From assembly GCF_023277745.1 (NCBI RefSeq), contig NZ_CP086322.1, positions 6,324,001 to 6,388,000 on the forward strand: a stretch of DNA of 64,000 nt, written 5' to 3'. Position numbers and translations under genes: made by a program. The notes below the pieces were generated by a model. That model was not told the DNA's origin and searched no databases. It saw only the letters and a program-made list of their open reading frames with translations. Below are positions 33,476 to 41,993 of the stretch, one piece after another. The stretch is from Streptomyces halobius (GTDB lineage: Bacteria > Actinomycetota > Actinomycetes > Streptomycetales > Streptomycetaceae). Each line of letters opens with the position of its first letter. Within the stretch, counting starts at the first letter, position 1.

Positions 33476-33820
33476 CGTTCGGCACCGTCCCCGCGTGCTC
33501 CACCGCCGGGCATCGCCCCCCACGGGAACCTGTATCCACCCACCCTGCTCCGTGCTCACCCGGCCCCCTGGTCGCCCCGAACCGCCTGTCACTTCACCAC
33601 CACACGTACGGCCCGTCACGATAACCACGAGGCGGCACCGACCGCCCCGGCAGGCTCTCGATCTCGATACGTACGAGCCGACACCTACGAGACGATCGTC
33701 CGCGGCCTGCCGTTGCGGCCAGCCGTTCGCGAACTCCGACGCCCCTACGCCAGCCCAAATCCACGACATCACGACATGACTGGCCTTGATCAGTGGGGAA
33801 CCCGTTCACGGCACGGCGGA
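33476..33820. other. Intergenic stretch between the decayed gene and the DUF4190-type gene
   Basis: 345 bp, somewhat lower in GC than its surroundings. It may contain eroded 5' sequence of the decayed transferase-like gene and its promoter. GACGATCGTC near 33691-33700 is a perfect 10-bp palindrome. I see no gene, RNA or terminator I can support. Confidence 0.4.
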
Positions 33821-34654
33821 TTACCGGGCCGCCCCGATCCAGATACCGTCCTCGTGCTCGTTGTCGGGGCCGACCTCCAGCTGCAACTCCTTGGCCCCGT
33901 CAGGGGAGACGGAATGGGCGAACTGGCTCACCGCTTTCTTTCCGGGCAGCAGCTTCCCCGAGAACGGCTTCGTCGCGCTGTCGCCGTCGAAGATGTTTCC
34001 GGCCGACGCGCCATTGGCGTCCCGCACGGTCGGCAATGCGCTGGTGATGTCGATCGTCTTCTTGCTCCCGTTGACGATCGTGACCTTCACCTGAATCGCC
34101 AGATTGCCCTCTTCATGGCCGACAGCGACGCTGCCCGGCTGGTACGGAACGGGCTTGGCGACGGTGACCGTGACCCCGTCCGCGTATTTCCGCGTCTCAC
34201 CGAAACGCAGCGGCTTTTCGGCGACCGGCTCCGAAGGGGCCGGGGACGCGATGGTCCGCTCGCGGTCGGCTTCCTTTTCCTTCACCTTGTCGGCGGCGTG
34301 CTTCACGAACACCACGGTGAGGATCAAGCCGATGATCGCGAGTACCACGGTGAGGCCGCCCAGAACGGTGCCGACGAGAGGCATCGCCTTGTTCGTGGCC
34401 AGCCCTTTACGAGCCCGGCTGTGGCCGACCAGGCCGAAGATCAGGGCAAGCAGGCCGAGAACGCCCGACAGCCAGAACAGAAACGGGATAAAGCCCAGGA
34501 CCACGCCGACGATGCCGGTGACCAGCGACGCGATACCGAGGCCATTACTCGCCTGCTGGGGAGCCGGGGGAAACGGCGCCGGAAAGCCGGGCGCCGGGAC
34601 ATCGGCCGGAGGGGCCCATGGGTCCGGGCCGGGAGTGTGCTCAAGCCTGGCCAT
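33821..34654 (-). CDS. Membrane-anchored protein with DUF4190 and DUF4352-type domains
   Basis: 277 residues. A Pro-rich cytosolic start (PPADVPAPGFPAPFPPAPQQ) is followed by NGLGIASLVTGIVGVVLGFIPFLFWLSGVLGLLALIFGLVGHSRARKG, the two-span DUF4190 hairpin. A third span (VGTVLGGLTVVLAIIGLILTVVFV) follows, then a charged linker and, from about residue 145 to the end, an immunoglobulin-like extracellular domain of DUF4352 type (FGETRKYADGVTVTVAKPVPYQPG ... LAIQVKVTIVNGSKKTID ... LLPGKKAVSQFAHSV). Such proteins are common in Streptomyces envelopes; the role is unknown. AAAGGA precedes the ATG. The GC content of its leader is clearly lower than the region average. Confidence 0.82.
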   Translation of the reverse strand: MARLEHTPGPDPWAPPADVPAPGFPAPFPPAPQQASNGLGIASLVTGIVGVVLGFIPFLFWLSGVLGLLALIFGLVGHSRARKGLATNKAMPLVGTVLGGLTVVLAIIGLILTVVFVKHAADKVKEKEADRERTIASPAPSEPVAEKPLRFGETRKYADGVTVTVAKPVPYQPGSVAVGHEEGNLAIQVKVTIVNGSKKTIDITSALPTVRDANGASAGNIFDGDSATKPFSGKLLPGKKAVSQFAHSVSPDGAKELQLEVGPDNEHEDGIWIGAAR

Positions 34655-35052
34655 ACACAGTCCTTTAAGGGGAATCAGAAAAAGATCACCCTAACAACTG
34701 CGTTGTCCGCCATTTACCGAGCCGGGAGGCCGTCGACGGATGCGGCAGGTGGTGTTACGACCAGATGCGGCCGGCGGCGCTACGGCCCGGATGCGGCCGG
34801 GGCGAGGGGCAGGGAGGCGAAGCCAGGTGTTACTGACGGCCGCAGACGTGGTCCGCCGGCTCGTCCTCCGTGACGATGCGGAGCCCGGAGCACCGCCGCG
34901 CAGCTTCCGTGGACTTGCAGTCCGGCATGGCGGTGATGCCCCCCGGAGCCCGGTGACAGGTAGTCACAGCCCGTCGGCCCGCAAGGCGGCCGGGAAGCCC
35001 GACCGCTCCCGCAAAACCCCTGCGCCGGCCCGCTGAAACGCCCCTGACCAGC
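34655..35052. other. Intergenic stretch between the DUF4190-type gene and the tRNA terminator
   Basis: 398 bp. The first 60 bases, leftward, are the AT-richer promoter/leader of the membrane protein. The remainder contains a GC-rich block with the repeated phrase GATGCGGC(C)GG. A leftward open frame (34830-35054) ends DCKSTEAARRCSGLRIVTEDEPADHVCGRQ, which looks protein-like, but its N-terminus is not and no ribosome binding site is present. It could be the end of a lost gene. Confidence 0.4.
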
Positions 35053-35079
35053 AAAAAGACCCTCCCCGGAGGGGAGGGT
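35053..35079 (-). terminator. Intrinsic terminator of the tRNA gene
   Basis: On the minus strand CCCTCCCC and GGGGAGGG form a perfect 8-bp stem with a 3-base loop (plus 35060-35078), followed by TTTTT (plus 35053-35057). One of few T-tract terminators in the window. It begins 10 bp after the tRNA 3' end. Confidence 0.9.
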
Positions 35080-35088
35080 TCAGGTAGG

Positions 35089-35161
35089 CGCCCCCGGCAG
35101 GACTCGAACCTGCGGCCAAGTGCTTAGAAGGCACCTGCTCTATCCGCTGAGCTACGGGGGC
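35089..35161 (-). tRNA. tRNA-Arg (anticodon TCT)
   Basis: A 73-nt cloverleaf without encoded CCA. Acceptor arms GCCCCCG and CGGGGGC pair completely; TAGCTCAGCGGATAGAGCA is the D arm; the anticodon stem-loop reads GTGCCTTCTAAGCAC with the TCT anticodon (AGA codons); GCAGGTTCGAGTCCTGC is the T arm. AGA is rare in this genome type, so this is a minor tRNA. No attachment-site duplication or integrase is seen at its 3' end. Confidence 0.96.
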
Positions 35162-35464
35162 CGGGCGGTGGACGTGGATCACGGACCGCGGACAAGGATA
35201 GAGGTCCGGGTGCCTCGTCCCGGTTGCTTCACCTGCGTGGCACGTTGTGGAGGTTCGGTGAAGCGATCCCGATAATCGCAGGCAGGTACGAATTCTGCAT
35301 CGCTTTTGGCGTCTCACGCCCACGGTGTTGTGCACTCGTTATGCCTGCGTCTTACGTGTCGCGATGGTCTTATGGGTCATCAATCCCGGTCTGTGGGGGT
35401 TTCTGCTGCGCACACGAGGGGTTATACGCTTCAAAAACACATCGAAATTGGGCATTCTGCACAT
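35162..35464. other. Promoter region between the tRNA and the GTPase operon
   Basis: 303 bp, lower GC than average. It must hold the leftward tRNA promoter and the rightward GTPase promoter. CATTCT (35453-35458) stands six bases before the GTG at 35465, matching the leaderless spacing seen elsewhere in the window. TATACG near 35424 is another -10-like word. Confidence 0.5.
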
Positions 35465-37168
35465 GTGGCGACCTTGGACGTACGACCCCGGCTCATCGAT
35501 GCACTGTCCGTACTGCGCGATCGCGTGGACGCCGTACGCTTTCCGCTGCCGCTTCGGGGCGCCGCCCGCGCCCGGCGGAACCGGGCCGAGCTGCTCGCCC
35601 AGCTTGACGACTATGTGATGCCCCGCCTGTGCGCACCTCAGGCCCCTTTGCTCGCCGTCATCGGCGGATCCACCGGAGCGGGCAAGTCCACGCTGGTCAA
35701 TTCGCTGGTCGGGCGGCGGGTATCGGAGGCGGGGGTGCTGCGGCCGACGACCCGTACGCCGGTGCTGGTCTGCCATCCCGACGATCACCACTGGTTCGCC
35801 GGACCGCGGGTGCTGCCGCAGCTCACGCGGGTGTGGGTGCCCGGCCAGGACGGCGGCGACGGCGCTTGTGGGGAGAGCGGCTGGGGGGAGAGCCCGGCCG
35901 ACGGGCGCCGGGGCGGCGACGGATTCGGGGATTCCGGGTGGGCCGGTGACACGGGCATGCCCACGGTGCGGATCGAGACGGAGGCGGCGCTGCCGAGCGG
36001 ACTGGCGCTGCTCGACGCCCCTGACATCGACTCGCTGGTCGCCGGCAACCGGGAGCTGGCCGCCGAGCTGATCTGCGCGGCGGATGTCTGGGTGCTGGTC
36101 ACCACCGCCGCCCGGTACGCGGACGCGGTGCCCTGGCATCTGCTGCGGACGGCCAAGGAGTACGACGTCACGCTGGTGACCGTGCTGGACCGGGTGCCGC
36201 ACCAGATCGTCACCGATATCTCCGGGCGGTACGCGGAGCTCCTCCAACGCGCCGGCCTCGGCCATGTCCCGCGGTTCACCATCCCGGAGCTGCCCGAATC
36301 GGCCGGCGGCGGCTCCGGTCTGCTGCCCGCCACCGCCGTCGCCGCGCTGCGCGCCTGGCTGGAGCGCCACGCCCAGGACCCGGCCGCCCGCGCCGCCGCC
36401 GCGGACCGTACCGCCGCCGGCGTCCTCGCCTCGCTGCGCAGCCGCCTGCCCGCGCTGGCCGGGGCCGCCGCCGCCCAGCACGCCGCGGCGCTGCGGCTGG
36501 CCGGCCGGGTCGAGGAGGCGTACGAGGGCGCCGCGGAGCGGGTGCGGAGGGAGGTCGCGGCGGGCGAGGTGCTCTCCGGCGACGCGCGCACCCACTGGCG
36601 TGACCACGCACGAGGCGGCCGGCCGGACGAACTGCTGGACGCGCTGACGCAGGGGCTCACGGCTCTGCTGGCCTCCGCGGTCGAGGAGGCCGACGAGCGG
36701 GCCGGCGACGCCTGGCGGCGGGATCCCGCGGCGGCGGACGTGTCGCTGACGGCGGCCGGGGGCGCCACCGGGGCGGCCGGGCGGCTGGGCGTGGTCGTCC
36801 GGCGCTGGCGGCGCTGTCTGGAGGAACTGGCCGAGGAAGAGACCCGCGAGGCGCGCGGCGGACGGGCCGCCGAGCGCGCCGGCTCCGTGGCCCCGGAGGA
36901 GTCGGCGGCGTTGCTGGCCACCGCTCTGCTCGGCGGCCGCCGGGCACGAACCGCGGGTGAGAACCTCGCCGACCTGTTGGGGGCCCAGAGCGCGCTGCGG
37001 CTGTGTGACCGGGGCGGCCGGCTGCTGACGACATACCTGGAGCGCGCGCTGGACGGGGAGCGCGAGCGGCGGCTGGCCCCGCTGGACCAACTGTCCGTGC
37101 CACCGGAGCAGCAGGCCGAGTTGATCGCCGCGCTGTCCGTACTGCAGAAGGAGAAGGTGCTGGGGTGA
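35465..37168 (+). CDS. Dynamin/YfjP-like GTPase, first of a pair
   Basis: 567 residues. A helical start ([29 protein letters not shown]) is followed by the G domain: [22 protein letters not shown] (P-loop), [14 protein letters not shown] (switch I threonines), [13 protein letters not shown] (DxxG), [10 protein letters not shown] in place of a classical NKxD. An Asp/Gly-rich insert lies near residues 135-160. The second half is long alpha-helices rich in Ala/Arg/Glu, as in dynamin-like stalks. Proteins of this pair type occur together across actinomycetes and may act at membranes; their role is unknown. The start is the GTG at 35465, supported by the start of conserved helical sequence and a -10 box six bases before; a longer frame begins at 35306. 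Its end overlaps the next gene by four bases (GTGA). Confidence 0.8.
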   Translation: MATLDVRPRLIDALSVLRDRVDAVRFPLPLRGAARARRNRAELLAQLDDYVMPRLCAPQAPLLAVIGGSTGAGKSTLVNSLVGRRVSEAGVLRPTTRTPVLVCHPDDHHWFAGPRVLPQLTRVWVPGQDGGDGACGESGWGESPADGRRGGDGFGDSGWAGDTGMPTVRIETEAALPSGLALLDAPDIDSLVAGNRELAAELICAADVWVLVTTAARYADAVPWHLLRTAKEYDVTLVTVLDRVPHQIVTDISGRYAELLQRAGLGHVPRFTIPELPESAGGGSGLLPATAVAALRAWLERHAQDPAARAAAADRTAAGVLASLRSRLPALAGAAAAQHAAALRLAGRVEEAYEGAAERVRREVAAGEVLSGDARTHWRDHARGGRPDELLDALTQGLTALLASAVEEADERAGDAWRRDPAAADVSLTAAGGATGAAGRLGVVVRRWRRCLEELAEEETREARGGRAAERAGSVAPEESAALLATALLGGRRARTAGENLADLLGAQSALRLCDRGGRLLTTYLERALDGERERRLAPLDQLSVPPEQQAELIAALSVLQKEKVLG

Positions 37169-39330
37169 CCGCTTCCACGGAGGACACGGAGTCCGCTGAG
37201 CGGGCTGTGGGCGATCAGGCGGCGCCGGGCGGCCGGGCGGCCGGGGCGTGGGACGACGGGTTGATCGCACGGCGGGCACGGGACGGGGCGGACTCCCGGC
37301 CGGGGGTGCGGCATCGGCGTGGGGCACCCGTCGAGGGGGCAGTTGCCAGGTCGGTCGGAGGGCGTGGCGAGAGGCCGGGGGAGTCGTCCGTCGCCTCCCC
37401 TGATGCGTCGTATGACCTCGCGTCCCCTGATGCCTCCCATGGTGAGCCGATGTCCCCCAGTGAGCCGATCATTCCGGCGGACCTTGAAGCCGACCTGGTC
37501 GGGGATCTCAGAAGGGATCTCGGCGGGGGCTTCGGGGACGTGCGCGTGGGCGTCGACCTACGGATGGGCCTGCTTGAGGACGCCCGTGCCGGGGGGCCGG
37601 ACGAGTTCCTCGCGTACGACCGGGCGCCCGGCGGGCGGCGGCGCGGTATGGGCGACGTGCTGCGGCCACGGCTGGACGCGTTGCGCGAGCTGACCGCGCT
37701 GTCCCGGAGCCGGCTGGCCGGCGAGACGCTCGACGAGGCGGGCCGGGTGCTGAATGCGGCGGACGAGCGATTCCGGCTCTCCGGTGAGCACACCGTCGTC
37801 GCCATCGCCGGTGCGACCGGAAGCGGCAAGTCGTCGCTGTTCAACGCGCTGGCGGGAGCCAGCCGTTCGCAGGTCGGCGCGCGGCGGCCGACGACCTGCG
37901 AACCGGCGGCCTGCGTGTGGTCGGACGACAGGCCGGGTGCGGAAGGGCTGCTGAACCGGCTCGGGGTACCGGCGCGGCGCCGTCACGTCCCGGTGGACGG
38001 CGCCCCGGACCTGCGCGGACTCATTCTGCTCGACCTGCCCGACCACGACTCGGCGGCCACCGGGAACCGTGCGCAGGTGGACCGGATGCTGGCCCTTGTG
38101 GACGCCGTGATCTGGGTGGTCGACCCGGAGAAGTACGCGGACGCGGTGCTGCACGAGCGGTATCTCCGCCCGTTGGCGGGCTACGCCGAGATCATGTTCG
38201 TGGTGCTCAACCAGGTGGACCGGCTGCCCGGGGACGCCGCGGACCAGGTGGTGGACGATCTGCGCCGGCTGCTGGACGAGGACGGGCTGGCACTGGGCGA
38301 GCACGGTGAGCCGGGTGCGGCGGTGCTCGCGCTGTCCGCCGCGACGGGGCAGGGCGTCGGGGAACTCCGCGAGACACTGGGCCAGTTCGTCGCCGAGCGG
38401 GGCGCGGCGGCCCGGCGGCTGGCGGCGGATGTGGACACGGTGGCCGAGCGGCTGCGGTCGGCATATGTGGCGGAGAGCCGGGTCGGGCTGACGGAACGGG
38501 CCCGCGCGGACTTCGACGCCCGGCTGGCCGAGGCGGTGGGCGCGGCGGCCACCGGGCGCGCGGCGGAACGCGACTGGCTGCGGCATGCCGAACGGGCCTG
38601 CGGCTCCCCGTGGGCGCGGCTGAGGGGGCGGCGCAAGGGGCGGCGGGCAGCGGAAGCGGAAGACGCCCCGAGGGGAAGCCGTTCCAAGCCAGGCCGCACC
38701 GATGGAGGCCGCGCCGGACGGGACCGCGGGTGTGCGGGCGGCGGGCCCGGAGGAACGGCCGGCGGTGTGGCGACCGAGACCGGCGTGGATGCCCGGCCGG
38801 CGGCGCGGCCCGTAGTGGAGCAGGCCGTACGGGCCGTTGCGGGTGAAGCCGCGTGCGGGCTGCCGACGCCCTGGGCGCAGGCGGTGCGCGAGGCGGCGGG
38901 CCGGGGCGCGGACGGGCTGCCGGCGGCGCTGGACCGGGTGGCGGCCGAAGCCGAGGCGTCCCTGCGGGGCGGGCCGGCCGCGAAGCCGCGGTGGTGGACG
39001 GTGGCTGCCGCACTTCAGGGGCTGCTGTTCGGGCTCCAAGTGGCCGGTGTGCTGTGGCTGCTGGGCGCGGTGATGGGGGTGGCCGACGGGACGGCATGGG
39101 CGTCCGCGCTGCTGCTGGGGGTCGTCGCCTCGGTGAGCGGTCCGGCGCTGACGTGGATGTGCGGAGTGGCGGCGCGCGCTCCGGCCCGGCGGTACGGGCA
39201 GGAGGCCGAACGGCGGCTGCGGAGCGCGGCGGCGGGCTGCGGACGGGCCAGGGTCCTGGAGCCGGTGGCCGCCGAGCTGCTGCGCTACCGCGAGGTGCGT
39301 GAGCGGTATGCGGTGGCTTCGGGCGTATGA
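37165..39330 (+). CDS. Era/dynamin-like GTPase with C-terminal membrane anchor, second of a pair
   Basis: 721 residues. The first 200 are charged and low-complexity. The G domain follows: [46 protein letters not shown] (DxxG) and [12 protein letters not shown] (NxxD), with [13 protein letters not shown] as a G5-like element. Long helices continue ([20 protein letters not shown]), with an Arg/Gly-rich spacer near 490-540. Two membrane spans, [27 protein letters not shown] and [23 protein letters not shown], sit near 610-665, so the protein is tail-anchored. With its partner it probably forms a membrane-remodelling or membrane-tethered GTPase unit; this is inference from layout. The GTG start overlaps the partner's stop. 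Confidence 0.83.
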   Translation: MTASTEDTESAERAVGDQAAPGGRAAGAWDDGLIARRARDGADSRPGVRHRRGAPVEGAVARSVGGRGERPGESSVASPDASYDLASPDASHGEPMSPSEPIIPADLEADLVGDLRRDLGGGFGDVRVGVDLRMGLLEDARAGGPDEFLAYDRAPGGRRRGMGDVLRPRLDALRELTALSRSRLAGETLDEAGRVLNAADERFRLSGEHTVVAIAGATGSGKSSLFNALAGASRSQVGARRPTTCEPAACVWSDDRPGAEGLLNRLGVPARRRHVPVDGAPDLRGLILLDLPDHDSAATGNRAQVDRMLALVDAVIWVVDPEKYADAVLHERYLRPLAGYAEIMFVVLNQVDRLPGDAADQVVDDLRRLLDEDGLALGEHGEPGAAVLALSAATGQGVGELRETLGQFVAERGAAARRLAADVDTVAERLRSAYVAESRVGLTERARADFDARLAEAVGAAATGRAAERDWLRHAERACGSPWARLRGRRKGRRAAEAEDAPRGSRSKPGRTDGGRAGRDRGCAGGGPGGTAGGVATETGVDARPAARPVVEQAVRAVAGEAACGLPTPWAQAVREAAGRGADGLPAALDRVAAEAEASLRGGPAAKPRWWTVAAALQGLLFGLQVAGVLWLLGAVMGVADGTAWASALLLGVVASVSGPALTWMCGVAARAPARRYGQEAERRLRSAAAGCGRARVLEPVAAELLRYREVRERYAVASGV

Positions 39331-39524
39331 CCTGCGGTGAGTCGGGTGACATGCGGTGATTCGGGCGTCTGACGTGAGGTGAGGGCGCTGGACGGGCAGT
39401 CCATCCCTTCCGCGGGTGACGGAGTTATCCACACCCGGCCCGTCGTCCACAGCCCGCCGCGACGTTCGCCGAATCCGTGCAGCATGGCATCAACGCACAG
39501 CGAGAGCGAACGGGGGCGGGTCCG

Positions 39525-40049
39525 ATGAACGACACGATGGTGACACTGGTGGGGAACGCCGCGACGGCGGTGGAGCACCGGCAGACGACGGCGGGTGTGC
39601 CGGTGGCGAGGTTCCGGATGGCGGCGACGTCCCGGCGCTTCGACCGGACGCGGGAGTGCTGGACCGACGCGGAGACGAGTTTCTACACGGTCCGGTCATG
39701 GCGCGCGCTCGCCGACAACGTCGCCGCGTCGGTGGCGGTGGGCGAACCCCTGGTGGTTCACGGGCGGTTGCGGGTGCGGGAAGGGGAGCAGTCTCCCGAG
39801 CGGGGCGGGCAGCGCTGGTTCGCGGCGGAAGTGGACGCCGTCGCGATCGGGCACGATCTCTCGCGCGGCACCGCGGCGTTCCGCAGGGTCACCTGGGCAC
39901 GTTCGGTTCCCCTTCCGCCGCAATCGGCGGCGGCCACCGATACGCCGACCCCTGCGTCGACCCCGCCCCCGTCGGTCACAGAGTCGGCCGCAGCCACGAA
40001 GACGGAGAGAGCCGCGGCCGCGTCCGCCGTCGGTTCCGTGACGGCCTGA
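39525..40049 (+). CDS. ssbB: Second single-stranded DNA-binding protein (SsbB type)
   Basis: 174 residues. The OB fold runs from MVTLVGNAATAVEHRQTTAGVPVARFRMAATSRRF through ETSFYTVRSWRALADNVAASVAVGEPLVVHGRLRVREG to WFAAEVDAVAIGHDL, ending near residue 118. The tail is Pro/Thr/Ala-rich and ends SAVGSVTA: the acidic DDDIPF tip of normal SSB proteins is missing. This matches the second SSB of Streptomyces, reported to act during sporulation-associated chromosome segregation. The start is the ATG at 39525; earlier in-frame codons give non-conserved sequence. It stands alone, 195 bp after the GTPase pair. Confidence 0.9.
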   Translation: MNDTMVTLVGNAATAVEHRQTTAGVPVARFRMAATSRRFDRTRECWTDAETSFYTVRSWRALADNVAASVAVGEPLVVHGRLRVREGEQSPERGGQRWFAAEVDAVAIGHDLSRGTAAFRRVTWARSVPLPPQSAAATDTPTPASTPPPSVTESAAATKTERAAAASAVGSVTA

Positions 40050-40311
40050 GAAGGCGGCCGTGCCCCCAAAGTCCCGGCGATTTATCGATAATGCCAGGTC
40101 AGGGTGGTCGAGGTCGGTAACGATTGCGATTCGGATCGCTTATGGAATGCCATTCCTGGGGACCTTGATGCGCCTGCTCCTTAAGATCCCACGAGTAGCT
40201 ACGGGGGCTGACGAGTACTCACGGGGGCTGACCAGTTCTGCCGTTGAGTTCTTTGGGATCTTCCGGCGAGGCCCCCTCCCCACTCGACGGCCTCGCCCAG
40301 AGGGGAATTTC
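40050..40311. promoter_or_regulatory. Leader region of the thioester surface protein
   Basis: 262 bp with an AT-richer patch (40080-40160). CGGTAACGATTGCG (40115-40128) resembles part of the 32-bp element at 10171 and 48104. AGAGGGG (40300-40306) is the ribosome binding site. A doubled phrase, ACGGGGGCTGACGAGTACTC / ACGGGGGCTGACCAGTTCTG, spans about 40201-40242. Confidence 0.45.
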
Positions 40312-41706
40312 ATGCTTGCGATGAAGAGGCGGGGCGCAGCCCGCCTTGCCGCCGCGGTCCTGGCCTCCGGCCTGGTCGCGGCGGGTGCGATAGCCACCGC
40401 GGGACCCGCGGCGGCGGACGACACGACCCCCGCGCACGGGGGCGCCACGGCCACGCTCGGCGGTCTGAAGACCTTCGACCAGGCGATCGTGCACGCGGAC
40501 GGGCAGGACCAGCGCATCGGCGCCGGGCTCTTCGAGATGGCGGTCGACAACGGCGGCACGCTTCAGACATACTGCATCGACATCCACAACCCGACGCAGC
40601 AGCAGGCGAAGTACCAGGAAGTGCCCTGGAGCGCCTCGTCGCTGCACAGCAACGGTGACGCGGGCAAGATCCGCTGGATTCTGCAGAACTCCTACCCCCA
40701 GGTGAACGACCTGGCCGCGCTCGCCGCCAAGTCAGGCGCCGGGAACCTCACCGAGCGCACCGCCGCGGCCGGCACCCAGGTCGCGATCTGGCGCTTCTCC
40801 GACCACGTCAAGGTGGACGCGGCCGACCCCGCGGCCGAGAAGCTCGCCGACTACCTGGAGAAGAGCGCGCGAAACGTCGCCGAGCCCAAGGCGTCGCTGA
40901 CGCTGGACCCGCCGGCCGTCTCCGGCAAGTCCGGCAGCCGTCTCGGCCCGGTCACCGTGCACACCAACGCCGACAGCGTCACGCTCTCCCCGGCCGCCGG
41001 CATACCGGCCGGCGTCAAGGTCGTCGGCAAGGACGGCACACCGCTCACCAGCGCTGCCGACGGCACCCAGCTGTTCTTCGACGTGCCCAAGGGCGCCGCC
41101 GACGGCAGCACCTCGCTGACCGCCCAGGCCGCCACCAAGGTCCCGGTCGGCCGCGCCTTCACCGGCATCGGCCGGCACGCCAAGAGCCAGACCCAGATCC
41201 TGGCCGGCTCCAGCGAGTCCACCGTCTCCGCGGCCACCACGGTCTCCTGGAAGAAGCAGGGCGCCATCCCGGCGATCACCGCCGAGAAGAACTGCGCCAA
41301 GGGCGGTGTGGACGTCACGGCGAGCAACAAGGGCGATGAGGCGTTCCGCTTCCAGCTCTCCGGCAAGGACTACGAGATCGCCCCCGGCAGGTCGCAGACC
41401 GTGACCGTGCCGGTGGCAGAGGACCAGTCCTACGAGATCACGATCAAGGGTGCGGGCGGCTTCAAGAAGACCTTCTCCGGGGTCCTTGACTGCAAGACCG
41501 CCGGCAGCGGCGGCGGCAAGCCCTCCTCACAGCCCAGCCCCGCCTCGGCGGGCGGCACCACCGGCGGCAACGGCGCCGACCTCGCCGAGACCGGCTCCAG
41601 CAGTGCCACACCGGTGATCGCCGGCGTCGCGGTCGTCCTCGTCCTGGTCGGCGGCAGCGCGGTGTTCTTCCTCCGCAAGAAGAAGACCGGCGCCAACGGA
41701 AAGTGA
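40312..41706 (+). CDS. Cell-wall-anchored thioester-domain protein with LAETG sortase signal
   Basis: 464 residues. A signal peptide (AARLAAAVLASGLVAAGAIATAGPAAADD) leads to a thioester domain (TED) at about residues 50-185: LQTYCIDIHNPTQ carries the reactive cysteine and GTQVAIWRFSDH the glutamine, which form an internal Cys-Gln thioester able to bond covalently to host or matrix amines. A beta-rich region follows (two repeats beginning ASLTLDPPAVSGKSG and NCAKGGVDVTASNKG). A Ser/Gly-rich stalk ends in LAETG (about residue 424), a hydrophobic span (PVIAGVAVVLVLVGGSAVFFL) and RKKK. LAxTG is the signal of class E sortases, so the protein is linked to the cell wall. The start is ATG 40312 with AGAGGGG before it. 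Confidence 0.9.
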   Translation: MLAMKRRGAARLAAAVLASGLVAAGAIATAGPAAADDTTPAHGGATATLGGLKTFDQAIVHADGQDQRIGAGLFEMAVDNGGTLQTYCIDIHNPTQQQAKYQEVPWSASSLHSNGDAGKIRWILQNSYPQVNDLAALAAKSGAGNLTERTAAAGTQVAIWRFSDHVKVDAADPAAEKLADYLEKSARNVAEPKASLTLDPPAVSGKSGSRLGPVTVHTNADSVTLSPAAGIPAGVKVVGKDGTPLTSAADGTQLFFDVPKGAADGSTSLTAQAATKVPVGRAFTGIGRHAKSQTQILAGSSESTVSAATTVSWKKQGAIPAITAEKNCAKGGVDVTASNKGDEAFRFQLSGKDYEIAPGRSQTVTVPVAEDQSYEITIKGAGGFKKTFSGVLDCKTAGSGGGKPSSQPSPASAGGTTGGNGADLAETGSSSATPVIAGVAVVLVLVGGSAVFFLRKKKTGANGK

Positions 41707-41765
41707 CCGAGCGGTAACAGCACGATAGTCGACCGGTTCACCGGTCGGCAGTCGACGGGGAACTT

Positions 41766-41800
41766 GTGGCCCCGGAGCACAGCAGTCGCTCCGGGGCCAC
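41766..41800 (+). terminator. Terminator of the thioester surface protein gene
   Basis: GTGGCCCCGGAGC (41766-41778) and GCTCCGGGGCCAC (41788-41800) form 13 perfect pairs around ACAGCAGTC. A smaller CCGGTTCACCGG hairpin and the pair GTCGAC/GTCGAC precede it. Confidence 0.88.
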
Positions 41801-41993
41801 GGGCATCCGCCCGGCCCACGCCACACTGCTCCGCCGCCGTCGGCCCCCGTCCACCCCCTGGCACCCGTTTCCGTCGGGGGATGGACGTACGGCAAGATGG
41901 GTGTTACTGCCCTCGCGCGGCCACGCCGCACCACGGCCCAGGCGGCGGAGCCGCACACAGACCTGACAGATCCAAACTGCCGGACGGTTTCTC

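Noticed and set aside
34830..35054. Cys-containing leftward frame ending DHVCGRQ
   Set aside because: The last 30 residues look protein-like, but the start overlaps the tRNA terminator, has no ribosome binding site, and the first half reads as random high-GC sequence.
35089..35161. Integrated element at the tRNA-Arg gene
   Set aside because: No integrase, no repeat of the tRNA 3' end and no change in gene type on either side.
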